This document shows positions 6,574 through 15,936 of a stretch of DNA of 64,000 nt, piece by piece; within the stretch, counting starts at the first letter, position 1; every line of letters begins with the position of its first letter. The notes under the pieces were generated by a model that did not search any database, was not told the DNA's origin, and worked only from the letters and a program-made list of their open reading frames with translations. The DNA comes from RGIG8244 sp045639325. GTDB taxonomy: Bacteria; Verrucomicrobiota; Lentisphaeria; Victivallales; UBA1829. The DNA lies in NCBI GenBank assembly GCA_045639325.1, contig JAZUCU010000055.1:1-64000 (forward strand), given 5' to 3'. The position numbers were made by a program, and so were the translations under genes.

Positions 6574-7542
6574 TCAATTCGTTTCTTCCAAAGGGAAATG
6601 ACAGGCACAATAATGGCCTTTGCTGATTTCCCGCAATTCCGGACACCGTTCCGCACACAGGGGCTTTGCAAACGGACAACGGGTATGGAACCGGCAGCCC
6701 GCCGGCGGATTCAGGGGCGACGGCACGTCACCGGTCAGCATGATCCGCTTTCCGCCCCGGTTATGAAGTCCCGGTACCGCAGAAAGAAGGGCTTTTGTAT
6801 AAGGATGACGGGGCGCGGTACACAATTCCCGGGCAGGCGCACTTTCCGCCAGTTTCCCCAGATACATCACCATGATCCGGTGACTGATATGTTCCACAAC
6901 CGCAAGGTCATGAGCAATAAAGAGAAATGCCACACCTGTTTTTTCCTGAATATCACGGAGCAGATTCACGATCTGCGCCTGCACGCTGACGTCAAGCGCC
7001 GATACCGGTTCGTCCGCAATGATAAACCGGGGATTCACCGCCAATGCCCGGGCAATCCCGATACGTTGACGCTGTCCGCCGCTGAACTGATGGGGGAAAC
7101 GACGGGCATAACCGCTGTCAAGCCCCACCATATCAAGGAGTTCATGAATTCTATCCTTCCGCTCTTCTGCATTCAGATCGGTATGCAGTTTCAAAGGTTC
7201 TTCCAGCGTGGAATAGATACTCATTTTCGGGTTGAGAGAGCCGTAAGGATCCTGAAAGATCATCTGGAAATCACCACGGCGGCGGCGCAGGGCCTCGCCA
7301 CGGAGCTGAGTCAAGTCTTCATCATTCAGGAATACTTTGCCATCGGTGGGCTCTTCCAGACGCAGAAGGACACGCGCCAATGTACTTTTGCCGCATCCGC
7401 TTTCCCCGACCAGCCCCAGAGTCTCCCCGGCATCCAGGGAAAAACTGATGTCATCCACCGCGCGGACGTAATCCGGACGGGCAAACAACCCGCGGGAAAC
7501 GGGGTAATATTTTTTCAGACCTTCCACCCGCAGCAATGTCAT
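6574..7542 (-). CDS. Oligopeptide/dipeptide ABC transporter ATP-binding protein (OppF/DppF type)
   Basis: This 322-residue ATPase energises peptide import at the inner membrane. It has Walker A GESGCGKST (46-54), the Q-loop in FQDPYGSLNP, the signature SGGQRQR (154-160), Walker B FIIADE (173-178) and the C-terminal oligopeptide-transporter extension with GCRFHTRCP. This is the OppF/DppF rather than OppD pattern. No permease, binding protein or OppD gene is next to it in the window, so it must work with subunits encoded elsewhere. Its ATG overlaps the TGA of the HD-domain gene (4-bp overlap). Confidence 0.9.
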   Translation of the reverse strand: MTLLRVEGLKKYYPVSRGLFARPDYVRAVDDISFSLDAGETLGLVGESGCGKSTLARVLLRLEEPTDGKVFLNDEDLTQLRGEALRRRRGDFQMIFQDPYGSLNPKMSIYSTLEEPLKLHTDLNAEERKDRIHELLDMVGLDSGYARRFPHQFSGGQRQRIGIARALAVNPRFIIADEPVSALDVSVQAQIVNLLRDIQEKTGVAFLFIAHDLAVVEHISHRIMVMYLGKLAESAPARELCTAPRHPYTKALLSAVPGLHNRGGKRIMLTGDVPSPLNPPAGCRFHTRCPFAKPLCAERCPELREISKGHYCACHFPLEETN

Positions 7543-8315
7543 TTTGCATCTCCAGTGAGCCGTTCCCGGATCAGACCGGGCAGGCGGCGTGTATTTTCAT
7601 CTGACGGCAGGAGACTGAGCAGTTTGTCATAAAGCCCATGCTCCGCCGCATAGAGACGGGCGGCGCGATAATTCAAGTCGGCAGTCCATGTGCAGAGAAT
7701 CAGCAGGAAATCGTTCATGGAACGGAGATCGGTGTATTTGACGGGTGCGCCGTCAATTACGGCTTGAAAAATTGACGGAGAATACGCATCTGTTTCAGGC
7801 AGATCGAGTTTCATTGTCGGATCGTTGGGGATCTGCCCCGTCAGATACCGGTAAATGATGCCGAGGATGGAGAGTTTATCGGCATCCCGGACCATTTTGG
7901 CAGCGGCAAGAGTGTCACCCGTCAAATTTGACGGAATCGTCAATTTATTATGGGCACGGATGGCATCAGCGATCAAATCTTTTTCGTTTTCAGGCAATTC
8001 TGCAATAAAACCGCCCGCCAGCATCAGTTCGGCACTTTTGTCGCCATGATCAAAGGAATCCGCATCCTTGAAGGTACGGAACCGGGTATATTGCTCAAAG
8101 CGGGAAAGGTCATGGAAGAGAGCGCAGACGGCGAACCGGAACCGGTTCAGTTCCGGTATCTGTTCTTTTTCAGAGAGTTGCTCCGTAATCAGGCAGACTT
8201 CTTCCGTATGAAGAAGTTTCTGTTCCACCGGAACCGCCATTTTTCCGTCATCATTGACGAATGTACTGACGTACTGACGGAACCGGTGACGGAAGGCTGC
8301 AAAATTATTTTGCAT
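7539..8315 (-). CDS. HD-domain phosphohydrolase
   Basis: This 258-residue protein carries an HD metal-dependent phosphohydrolase site: H36, the HD pair H68-D69 in LFHDLSRFEQY, H122, and D144/D146 in VRDADKLS. HD proteins hydrolyse nucleotides, cyclic dinucleotides or other phosphoesters; the substrate here cannot be assigned. GGTGGA lies directly before the ATG. The gene overlaps the end of the RNase Y gene by 11 bp and the start of the OppF-type gene by 4 bp, so it is translated as part of that operon. There are no membrane segments. Confidence 0.8.
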   Translation of the reverse strand: MQNNFAAFRHRFRQYVSTFVNDDGKMAVPVEQKLLHTEEVCLITEQLSEKEQIPELNRFRFAVCALFHDLSRFEQYTRFRTFKDADSFDHGDKSAELMLAGGFIAELPENEKDLIADAIRAHNKLTIPSNLTGDTLAAAKMVRDADKLSILGIIYRYLTGQIPNDPTMKLDLPETDAYSPSIFQAVIDGAPVKYTDLRSMNDFLLILCTWTADLNYRAARLYAAEHGLYDKLLSLLPSDENTRRLPGLIRERLTGDAK

Positions 8316-9864
8316 ATTCCACCGATCTGGTCTCCCGGATGATCGTGACTTTGATCTGGCCGGGATAGTTCATTTCTTTTTCGATACGCAGTGCCAGATC
8401 TCTTGCGAGGACCTGAGCCTGTGCTTCGGAAACCTTTTCGGGCTGGACAACAACGCGGACTTCGCGGCCTGCCTGGAGAGCAAAGCAGGATTCCACGCCC
8501 TGGAATTCGTTGGCAAGGCTTTCCAGCTGTTCCAGACGTTTCAGATACAGTTCGGTTGTTTCGCTTCTGGCACCCGGGCGGGATGCGCTCAAGGCGTCGC
8601 AAGCGTTGGCAAGGACGGCATAGATGCTTGTGGCTTCCACTTCGCCGTGGTGTGCGGCAACGGCGTTGATGACGTCTTTGTTTTCACCCTGTTTGCGGAG
8701 GATGTCAGCACCGATTGCAGCGTGTGTGCCTTCGATTTCGTGGTCGACGGCTTTCCCGATATCATGGAAAAGACCGATACGGCGTGCTTTCTGCTGGTCA
8801 AGACCGAGTTCCGCGGCGATTGTGCCCATGAATGCGGCAGTTTCAATAGAGTGCTTCAAGACGTTCTGAGAGAAGCTGTAACGGAACTGGAGTCTGCCCA
8901 GGAGGTTGATCAACTGTTTGGAAACGCCCTGGAGACCGCAATCCAACACGGCGCGTTCCCCGGCATCGAAGACTTCTTCGTCGATTTCCTTGCGGATCTT
9001 CTTGATGAGTTCTTCAATACGGGTGGGGTGAATACGACCGTCGGAAATCAATTTTTCCATCAAACGGCGTGCGGTTTCCTTGCGGATGGGATCGAAGCAG
9101 GAAATAACGACGGCTTCGGGGGTATCGTCGATAAGGATATTGACACCGGTAGCAGCTTCGAGCGAGCGGATATTTCTGCCTTCACGCCCGATGATACGGC
9201 CTTTCATTTCATCATTAGGCAGGGGGATAGTAGCGGTGGTACGTTCGTATGTGCAGTCACCGGCATAACGCTGAATGGCGTAAATGAGGAGCTGCTGGGA
9301 TTCCCGTTCGCAACGCTGTTTTGCTTCATCGAGAGTATCGCGAATGAGGTTACCACATTCGACTTCCATTTCGCCTTTGAGCTTATCAAGGATCATCTTT
9401 TTTGCTGTTTCGCGGTCGAGCGTGGAAATACGTTCGAGCTCATCGACCTGTTTGGAGATGGTCTTTTTGAGTTCTTCTTCTTTATTTTTAAGACGTTCGC
9501 GCTGCTGTTCAAGTTCATGTTCTTTATTTTCAGCGGATTTGATTTTTGCATCGAGGGCATCAGTCTTACGTTCGAGATTTTCTTCTTTCTGTGTAAGACG
9601 TTTTTCCTGCTGAGAAACTTCCTTACGGCGTTCCTTCAGTTCGGATTCCACTTCGTCCTTGATTTTCAAAGCGTCACTTTTCGCAGTAATGCGTGCTTCC
9701 CGCAACATCTGCGCAGCTTCGCGCTCAGCATTTTTCTTTAATTCGCTGGCTGCTTCTGCAACCCGGTTACCGCGTGCACGCGTAATAACCGCCTGAATAA
9801 TGAGTCCGGCGAGCACACCGCCGACAACTCCGCCTCCAAGATAAATCGAATTTAACAGGTCCAT
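8305..9864 (-). CDS. rny: Ribonuclease Y
   Basis: This 519-residue endoribonuclease has the full RNase Y layout: an N-terminal membrane anchor rich in Gly and Val (about residues 4-27), a long charged coiled coil (about 30-190), a KH RNA-binding domain with IGREGRNIRSLE, and an HD domain with LFHDIGKAVDHE followed by HHGE. It starts turnover of many mRNAs and acts at the inner face of the membrane. The start at 9864 is preferred over an in-frame ATG at 9885 because GGAG lies seven bases before it and the shorter form begins with the usual MDLLN-type anchor. It is the second gene of a minus-strand run. Confidence 0.95.
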   Translation of the reverse strand: MDLLNSIYLGGGVVGGVLAGLIIQAVITRARGNRVAEAASELKKNAEREAAQMLREARITAKSDALKIKDEVESELKERRKEVSQQEKRLTQKEENLERKTDALDAKIKSAENKEHELEQQRERLKNKEEELKKTISKQVDELERISTLDRETAKKMILDKLKGEMEVECGNLIRDTLDEAKQRCERESQQLLIYAIQRYAGDCTYERTTATIPLPNDEMKGRIIGREGRNIRSLEAATGVNILIDDTPEAVVISCFDPIRKETARRLMEKLISDGRIHPTRIEELIKKIRKEIDEEVFDAGERAVLDCGLQGVSKQLINLLGRLQFRYSFSQNVLKHSIETAAFMGTIAAELGLDQQKARRIGLFHDIGKAVDHEIEGTHAAIGADILRKQGENKDVINAVAAHHGEVEATSIYAVLANACDALSASRPGARSETTELYLKRLEQLESLANEFQGVESCFALQAGREVRVVVQPEKVSEAQAQVLARDLALRIEKEMNYPGQIKVTIIRETRSVEYAK

Positions 9865-9925
9865 CGTTCTTCTCCTTCTGCACATTTCCCTGAAAAAATG
9901 TGCTGTTATGTTAATTTATATTAAA

Positions 9926-10534
9926 TTAGCAGATTCCCTGTTCGGTCACTATCCTATCCAGCGAGCAGTCGTGACTTTCAGACGGAATCTTCTGACATTT
10001 CTGACATTCGTAAAAAACCCCGATGGTAGAGTGAAACCCATCGGCCAATAAGCGGTCGTATACACCTTTCCCCCGCCCCAGACGCATTTTATCCGCATCG
10101 AATGAGACACCCGGGATAAGCCAGATCGCAGACCGCAGATCTTCCGGCAATGCTTTGACAGCATCCGGCCCGGGTTCCGGTATTCCCCACTTGGAAGCAG
10201 GGAATTCCAAAGTATTCACCTTGACAATATCATACTCGCTGGAAGAAAGGAAGCGCGGCACAAACAGGCTTCCCCCTCTGGCTAATTGGAATTCCAGGAC
10301 GCGCCGGAGATCCGGCTCTGTGCCGTCGGTAATGTATCCGACCAGAGGTAAAAGAGGATATTCTTCAAGGCAGGTCAACAAGTGCCGGCAAATGGCTTCA
10401 TCCGCCCGTGCGCGTTCCGCCGGGGGAATATTTTTACGGCGGGCAATCATCTCCTTGCGCAACAACACTTTCGCGTTATGCACCGGTTCGGATCCGCCCG
10501 AGACCGTCTTTATTTCTTTGCTGTTCGGCATCAT
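9926..10534 (-). CDS. 5-formyltetrahydrofolate cyclo-ligase
   Basis: This 202-residue protein matches the family that converts 5-formyl-THF to 5,10-methenyl-THF with ATP. Typical elements are LRKEMIARRKN near the start, VGYITDGTEPDL, FPASKWGIPEP, and the phosphate-binding motif LGRGKGVYDRLL. The C-terminal half contains an added C-x-x-C stretch (CQKCQK). The ribosome-binding site is weak. The start at 10534 is the first ATG that leaves the core domain intact, with about 20 extra residues ahead of it. It sits 61 bp upstream of rny on the same strand and is preceded by a structured non-coding stretch. Confidence 0.9.
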   Translation of the reverse strand: MMPNSKEIKTVSGGSEPVHNAKVLLRKEMIARRKNIPPAERARADEAICRHLLTCLEEYPLLPLVGYITDGTEPDLRRVLEFQLARGGSLFVPRFLSSSEYDIVKVNTLEFPASKWGIPEPGPDAVKALPEDLRSAIWLIPGVSFDADKMRLGRGKGVYDRLLADGFHSTIGVFYECQKCQKIPSESHDCSLDRIVTEQGIC

Positions 10535-10986
10535 GTTCCATCATGCCGGAAGACTGCAAAATCCCGCCGATTCCTGTGCCGGAACCGGAAAAATAAGTGT
10601 CATTTAGAACAGTATCTGCGCCCTTATACGCAGAAAATCAACGCGGAAACCCGATATTATTTACTGACATAAATAAATATCCTGTCTCTTTCATTTCATC
10701 ACCATGACTGCTATTTTTCCATTCCGGGGGTCAGCCCGGGAATTTCAATCTGCCGGTTCTTTGTTAAAATTATATATAATCGGTATTTCAAACATCATTC
10801 ACTGTTCAACGCAACTTTTGATCTCTGAAATATCCTTCGTTAAAGCCGGATCATACCGGTTCAGTCCTATTATATACCCATTTTTCATAAATAAAAGTTT
10901 TTTTTTGACTTTTTTTAATTTTTTTTTAAAAATTTTTTGATAAAGTCAACTTTTCCGCCATTTCTCCCCTCCTTTGAAACCGGAAA
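10535..10986. other. Non-coding stretch with several hairpins upstream of the cyclo-ligase gene
   Basis: No gene is supported in these 452 bases. Three stem-loops lie in 10615-10743: TCTGCG/CGCAGA (10615-10620/10629-10634), GATATTATTTA with TAAATAAATATC (10653-10663/10670-10681, one bulge), and ATTCCGGGGG with CCCGGGAAT (10721-10743, one mismatch). The right part, about 10888-10945, is an extreme A/T tract. An open frame at 10704-10940 on the plus strand has no ribosome-binding site and looks spurious. The hairpins may be a leader or small RNA of the cyclo-ligase gene. Confidence 0.4.
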
Positions 10987-11709
10987 TCAGGGAGAAAACG
11001 GTGTCGCAGAGTTTGTACGGTTCCACGGCATACAGGTGTCCATAAGAACAGTGGTATTGAATCTTGCATATCCATAAAAGTATGTGTCGCGGGAACTTAC
11101 ATTGCCGGAAACAGCAAGCATATTGGCACGGTACGGGAATTTTCTCCAGAATGTTTTCCATTCGTCTCTGGTGTAAGTATTGTCTTTGTCATTGTTCATC
11201 GGATGACGTAACGCAATATCTTCCTGATTTACAATCAGATAAGAACCACTTGTATTAAAACGTTCCCCGATCATGAAACGGGATGCCGGCTGTTTCACCT
11301 GGGTCATTTTTATATTGCGTTGCGTTGAATCGCAGCACAGATAAGAATCCATACCGTAGGAAGGTCTGGTATTGATGATTTCACGCATGGGCTGAACGGT
11401 AGCAGGACAACGTAAATAAATTGCGCTCTGGATATTGACTTTTCCGTTCTTTGTCATGTAAAGCATGTACCGGTCGACCCAGGTTACAACCACATTATTC
11501 TCCTTTGCATAAACAAGCGGGAACATGTCCTGATTGTCACTGACATACATGTGTGTTGTCATCCCGAGCTGCTTCAGGTTATTGGAACAGCTTGTTTCCA
11601 TGGCTTTGCCTTTCACCGACCCCAATGCGGGGAACAGCATTGCTGCCAGAATGGCAATAATCGCAATCACAACCAACAACTCAATCAAAGTAAAATGTAT
11701 CTTTTTCAT
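10987..11709 (-). CDS. Prepilin-type N-terminal methylation protein (pseudopilin-like), 1st copy
   Basis: This 240-residue protein starts with a class III (prepilin) signal: short basic MKKIH, cleavage before F, then TLIELLVVIAIIAIL with the conserved Glu at +5. The rest is a globular domain of the type common in Lentisphaerota and Planctomycetota (DUF1559/H-X9-DG style). The C-terminal RANMLAVSGNV occupies the place where relatives have a NML-x-ADGH motif, here without the DG. Such proteins are processed by a prepilin peptidase and may build type II secretion pseudopili or sit on the cell surface. AAAGGTG lies just before ATG. It is divergent from the secreted glycosidase-like gene at 11902. 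Confidence 0.85.
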   Translation of the reverse strand: MKKIHFTLIELLVVIAIIAILAAMLFPALGSVKGKAMETSCSNNLKQLGMTTHMYVSDNQDMFPLVYAKENNVVVTWVDRYMLYMTKNGKVNIQSAIYLRCPATVQPMREIINTRPSYGMDSYLCCDSTQRNIKMTQVKQPASRFMIGERFNTSGSYLIVNQEDIALRHPMNNDKDNTYTRDEWKTFWRKFPYRANMLAVSGNVSSRDTYFYGYARFNTTVLMDTCMPWNRTNSATPFSP

Positions 11710-11830
11710 ATCACACCTTTCTGTGCCCGATTTTATACCAAATTGTAGATAATGAAGTTACTATACATCGCGGTATTAAAAAATCAATAATAAAATAAAA
11801 GTTTTTTTCTTATTTTTATATGAGGATTCT

Positions 11831-11859
11831 TTGCAATTCATTCGTTGATGTGCTATATT
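11831..11859 (+). promoter_or_regulatory. Sigma70-type promoter of the secreted glycosidase/fucosidase operon
   Basis: TTGCAA (11831-11836), a 17-base spacer and TATATT (11854-11859), preceded by TGC, form a strong extended -10 promoter. Transcription would begin near 11866, about 36 bases before the ATG at 11902. Confidence 0.55.
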
Positions 11860-11901
11860 CCGCAAAAAATGATAATAAAGTTATATAAATCAGGAGAAAT
11901 T

Positions 11902-14610
11902 ATGAAACATTGTCAGACAACACAAAACCTGTTGATAACATTTTTCCTCTCCGCATGTACTCTGTGCAGCGCAACCGTAGAAAATATCCTGCAGGGGAAT
12001 CCCTCTTTCGAAATCCGGAAAGATGGTCAGCCGGAACATATCCACATCAGCGGCGGTAAACTGGAAAGCATCACCGATGCCGTTCACGGAAAATATGCTG
12101 TAAAGTATACCACCGAAAAAGGACGCGCTTTAAACTTCTTCTCTGCAAAATGGACTCATCCCACACCTGTCCGGCAGGGGGATGTATACACATTCTCTTT
12201 CCGTGCAAAAGGAAAGGGCACCATCGCTTACCTGATCCCGCAGAATGTCGGAATCATGTTCAAACGCAGTCTGTTCGGTAAACATTCACCGCTGAAAGAT
12301 GACTGGACACTTTATGAATACAAAATCAAAATCATCCATGACAAAATCAACCGCGTTCTTCCGGGTATCGCTGTCAGCTCCGGCGGCTGGGCGGTGATCG
12401 ATGATATGCGTTTCACTTACGATCCGGCAGAAAATGAGGGGCGTCCCTCCCCCGTGGAAAAGGCAAAAGAAATCACTCTGCCGGTTAAGGTTGAGTACCG
12501 CGATGCCGCAGGGAGTCTGAAAATCAACGGCAAAAAAGCCTCCACATTCCAATTGCAGGAAGGTTTCAATGTGGTGGAAATCACACTGCAGCCGAAAGGT
12601 AAAAACGCCGCATTCCGCCTGAAACTGCCGGGAAATATGCAGTATCTTGCCGATCGTTGGAAAATCGTACCCGATAATATGGCAAAAAATCCGGCAATCT
12701 CAGAACTTGCCTGCGATGACCGCGCATGGAAACCGGCAACGGTAACCAACGGCTGGTGCAGCGGCGGAACTGCATTCCGTGGCGTCATTCTCTGGAGTTT
12801 TGAGCATTACGGTACCGGTTCTGCACAGAATATGAAGATGAAGGAATACTTGCTCCCCTCCGGTTCGGTTCAGAATCTGGAATTGAGCATGGGCCCCAAC
12901 GGCTATCCCCGTTCCTTTGAAAAAGATTACAAGATCGATCTCTGGCTGCCGGAAGGTGTCACGTTGATGGATTTGACACAGGAAAAGCCCCGTTACGTAT
13001 TGAATCAGGCTCCGGTCAACACAAAAAAGAATGTCGAGCGGATCAACGGGGAAAATTATACTCATTATACTTTCGATTATTCTCCGAAACAGCTCCAGCC
13101 TTATAAAGCCAACGGGGTACAACCGAAAACCGTCTACCATTTCCGTGTTGCCGATAAGAAAATGATCGGAAAAAAGAGTCAAATCATGTATCGCCGCTCT
13201 GCGGAAGGCAATTTTACCGAAATCACAAAAGTCATACCGGTCCGCTTTATCGGCCCGATCAACGGTAAACAGCCGTCAAAAATCCGGATTCAGTTATACA
13301 GCGGCGTTCCCCTCGGCGGCATGTCAATGGTAAATACAGAGACCTTCTGCGCCATGCTTGACAAAGCGAAATCACTGGGTATCAACTCCCTCATGGGCAG
13401 TTTCTATCGCGGCTGGGAAAAATGGGATGAACTGAAGCAGAAAAAGCTGAAAGAACATTCCATCCGTTACGGACTCTGGCCATTCCACGGATTCCCCATG
13501 CACACATTCTACATGGGCCTGCAGCCATTCTCTTATTATGACGAACTCTGCAAGAACAAAGAAATGCAGGCCACTTATTTCGGCTCAAAATGCACATGGG
13601 GCGAAAATCCGTTCCATTACACCATGTATTGCCCGTCTTACATGTTGACTACCGAAAAAGGCAGAAAATTCTACGCCGAAGCCGTGGAAGCCGGGTTGAA
13701 ATTGACGCGCGGCAATAATACCGATGCCGATTTTATTTTCTACGACTGGGAAAGCGATCCCTGGGTCACCCGGAAAGGCGAACCGGGTAACGGCTCCTAT
13801 TGTTTCTGCGAACGCTGCCGTGCAGAATTTGCAAAGGAAAATAAACTTTCCGCCGTGCCGGATGCAAAGACCATTCATGAAAAATATTACAAGGCATGGG
13901 AAAAATTCCGTACCGCTCAGAATAACCGGCTGATGCAGGTTGTCTATCAGATCTGCCACAAAATGAACCTGAAAGTCATGTTCTATACCCAGACGCAGAT
14001 GACACCCTATTATCATCACGCAGGCGGGCCGTACGACATCTTCTTCCTGGGATATCCGGCGAAAAAAGGTGCCGATTCCTCCGTCCAGAAAGATTTGGAT
14101 AACTTCAGAAAACAGCTGAACCGGTATTATCCGGAAGGCATGATCGCACAGATCTTCCCTTGTCCCAGTAATAACGGTTCCGCACAAGATGGATCCGTGG
14201 ATGGTATCTATGTACAATCCCGCTGGAAAACAATGACTCTCCGTCTTCTGGCAACATACCGTATCGGAATTGATATCGAAAATGTCGATCACTGTCTGGG
14301 CGGGATCGATTACTATATCGGGGAAGCGACCCGTGCGGCAGCCGATCTGGAAGAATTTTTCCTGAAAGGCAAGCGGGAAGATGCCTTCCACGGCATCAAA
14401 AATATGGCGTATCCGGATATGCTGGGGCTGACCCTTGGCAAAAAACGGATGCTTCTGCTTTTCAACGATAAACAGAAATCCCGCAAGGTCACACTCTCTC
14501 TGAAGAAAGGCGAAAAAGCCAGGGCATATTACAGCAGAAAAACCTATTCCGCCGGTAATCATACGCTGACGATTCCCGCAGAAAATGCCGAAATTCTCAT
14601 TGTTGAATAA
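11902..14610 (+). CDS. Secreted glycoside-hydrolase-like protein with N-terminal carbohydrate-binding region
   Basis: This 902-residue protein begins with a signal peptide (hydrophobic LLITFFLSACTLCSA, cleavage near residue 24). A CBM-like beta-sandwich follows (about 25-190, opening ENILQGNPSFEI), then a middle beta-rich part (about 200-430). A probable TIM barrel spans about 450-810, with the acidic barrel-end motif FIFYDWESDP and a CFCERCRAEF segment. A small C-terminal beta domain ends the protein. The layout resembles large lentisphaeral glycosidase-like proteins, but I cannot assign a CAZy family. The start is fixed by AGGAG five bases before ATG at 11902; an earlier in-frame ATG at 11845 overlaps the promoter. 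It leads a four-gene operon with an amidohydrolase, a fucosidase and a phosphatase-like gene. Confidence 0.75.
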   Translation: MKHCQTTQNLLITFFLSACTLCSATVENILQGNPSFEIRKDGQPEHIHISGGKLESITDAVHGKYAVKYTTEKGRALNFFSAKWTHPTPVRQGDVYTFSFRAKGKGTIAYLIPQNVGIMFKRSLFGKHSPLKDDWTLYEYKIKIIHDKINRVLPGIAVSSGGWAVIDDMRFTYDPAENEGRPSPVEKAKEITLPVKVEYRDAAGSLKINGKKASTFQLQEGFNVVEITLQPKGKNAAFRLKLPGNMQYLADRWKIVPDNMAKNPAISELACDDRAWKPATVTNGWCSGGTAFRGVILWSFEHYGTGSAQNMKMKEYLLPSGSVQNLELSMGPNGYPRSFEKDYKIDLWLPEGVTLMDLTQEKPRYVLNQAPVNTKKNVERINGENYTHYTFDYSPKQLQPYKANGVQPKTVYHFRVADKKMIGKKSQIMYRRSAEGNFTEITKVIPVRFIGPINGKQPSKIRIQLYSGVPLGGMSMVNTETFCAMLDKAKSLGINSLMGSFYRGWEKWDELKQKKLKEHSIRYGLWPFHGFPMHTFYMGLQPFSYYDELCKNKEMQATYFGSKCTWGENPFHYTMYCPSYMLTTEKGRKFYAEAVEAGLKLTRGNNTDADFIFYDWESDPWVTRKGEPGNGSYCFCERCRAEFAKENKLSAVPDAKTIHEKYYKAWEKFRTAQNNRLMQVVYQICHKMNLKVMFYTQTQMTPYYHHAGGPYDIFFLGYPAKKGADSSVQKDLDNFRKQLNRYYPEGMIAQIFPCPSNNGSAQDGSVDGIYVQSRWKTMTLRLLATYRIGIDIENVDHCLGGIDYYIGEATRAAADLEEFFLKGKREDAFHGIKNMAYPDMLGLTLGKKRMLLLFNDKQKSRKVTLSLKKGEKARAYYSRKTYSAGNHTLTIPAENAEILIVE

Positions 14611-14622
14611 GGATTTGACACC

Positions 14623-15924
14623 ATGACAAAAAATGATATTGCACAGATCAGCGACAACGCCATTACCGCAGTCGGTGATCATCTTATTGCCATATCCAAA
14701 GATATCTGGCAGCATCCGGAAACCGGTTACCGGGAAGAACGCACCTCTGCTCTTTTGGCGGCAGAATTTGAGAAACTCGGCTTTCAGGTGAAAAAGGGCC
14801 TTGCCCTTACCGGATTCCGTGCGGATCTGGACAGTGGAAAGCCGGGCCCCGTTATTGCCATTTTCGGGGAAATGGATGCCCTGTTGATTCCCAGTCATCC
14901 GGAAGCCGTGGATGGCAAAGCCCATTCCTGCGGACATAATACAAGCGGCGTCAATATGCTCGGTGCGGCAATCGGTCTGAAAGCGGCAATGGAAACGGGC
15001 GAATTGTGCGGGAAAGTAGTCTTTATCGCCTCCCCGGCAGAAGAAGGGATCGAATTGGAATATCGTAAAAGCCTGATTGAACAGGGCAAAATTCAATACA
15101 TTGCAGGCAAACCGCAGCTGATTTCCGAAGGCGTTCTGGATGACGTTGATATTGCTTACATGCAGCATCTTTCCAGCCGTTACGGATTTAATGATCATAA
15201 CGGTTCCGTATGCAAAAAGATCATTTTCAAAGGAAAAAGCTGCCATGCCTCCAGACCGCAGGCAGGAATCAATGCATTGAACGGGATGAACCTTGCCCTT
15301 CATGCGCTGGGACTGCTCCGGGAATCCTACAGCAATTCGGATAAAATCCGCTTCCACGGGATCGTTTCCGAAGGTGGACAATCGGTCAATGTGATTCCGG
15401 ATCATGTGGTGATGGAATACATGCTCCGCGCCGAAACCGTAGAGGCACTGGTCGGGCTCAACAAACGGTTTGATAATGCCGTTCTCCATGCCGGATTGGC
15501 GGCGGAATGTGAAGTGGAAATTCAGACCGTTCATTACAGCATGCCGTTGTATGACGACCTTGATCTGGGGAAAGTTCATCAGGATGTTGCAGCACAAGTC
15601 GCACCCGGTGAATCTTTTGATTTCAACAGCACATTTTTCGCAAGCTGCACGGATATGGGCGATATCGGCACCGTTCTCCCCGCCATTCACGGCTATGTTC
15701 CCGGCATGACAGGAACCTCTCACGGGAAAGATTATTACGTGGCGGATTATCATACGCCGATCATCACCGGATCCCGGATCAACGCCCGCATGGCAATCGA
15801 ATTGCTGGCGGATGATGCGGCAATCGGCAAAAAAATTGCAGCAAAGAAAGCTGCTCTCATGCCGATCAAAGAATATCTTTCTGTAATCAAATCACTGTCA
15901 AGTACAGTACAAGGAAAAATATAA
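14623..15924 (+). CDS. M20-family amidohydrolase/peptidase
   Basis: This 433-residue cytoplasmic protein fits the M20D amidohydrolase family (aminoacylase, IAA-amino-acid hydrolase, AbgB-like). It has the DIWQHPETGYREE opening, a GEMDAL strand, the metal-binding HSCGHNTSG motif and the catalytic SPAEEG, with an inserted dimerisation domain (about 190-310). The likely reaction is hydrolysis of an amide on an N-acyl amino acid, amino sugar or peptide conjugate. It follows the secreted glycosidase-like gene by 12 bp (AAGGA site) and precedes the fucosidase by 12 bp. That placement suggests it removes an acyl or amino-acid group from an imported glycan product, which is an inference. Confidence 0.87.
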   Translation: MTKNDIAQISDNAITAVGDHLIAISKDIWQHPETGYREERTSALLAAEFEKLGFQVKKGLALTGFRADLDSGKPGPVIAIFGEMDALLIPSHPEAVDGKAHSCGHNTSGVNMLGAAIGLKAAMETGELCGKVVFIASPAEEGIELEYRKSLIEQGKIQYIAGKPQLISEGVLDDVDIAYMQHLSSRYGFNDHNGSVCKKIIFKGKSCHASRPQAGINALNGMNLALHALGLLRESYSNSDKIRFHGIVSEGGQSVNVIPDHVVMEYMLRAETVEALVGLNKRFDNAVLHAGLAAECEVEIQTVHYSMPLYDDLDLGKVHQDVAAQVAPGESFDFNSTFFASCTDMGDIGTVLPAIHGYVPGMTGTSHGKDYYVADYHTPIITGSRINARMAIELLADDAAIGKKIAAKKAALMPIKEYLSVIKSLSSTVQGKI

Positions 15925-15936
15925 GGTATTACAAAA

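Noticed and set aside
8647..9741. 364-codon plus-strand frame opposite rny
   Set aside because: It is the complement of the coiled-coil and HD coding region and shows only low-complexity Phe/Asp-rich sequence.
10704..10940. 78-codon plus-strand frame in the A/T-rich stretch
   Set aside because: No ribosome-binding site; the end is a poly-Phe/Lys run from the A/T tract.
13585..15753. Very long (722-codon) open frame antisense to the glycosidase-like and M20 genes
   Set aside because: It mirrors the codon bias of two well-supported genes on the other strand, crosses their boundary and has no recognisable domain.
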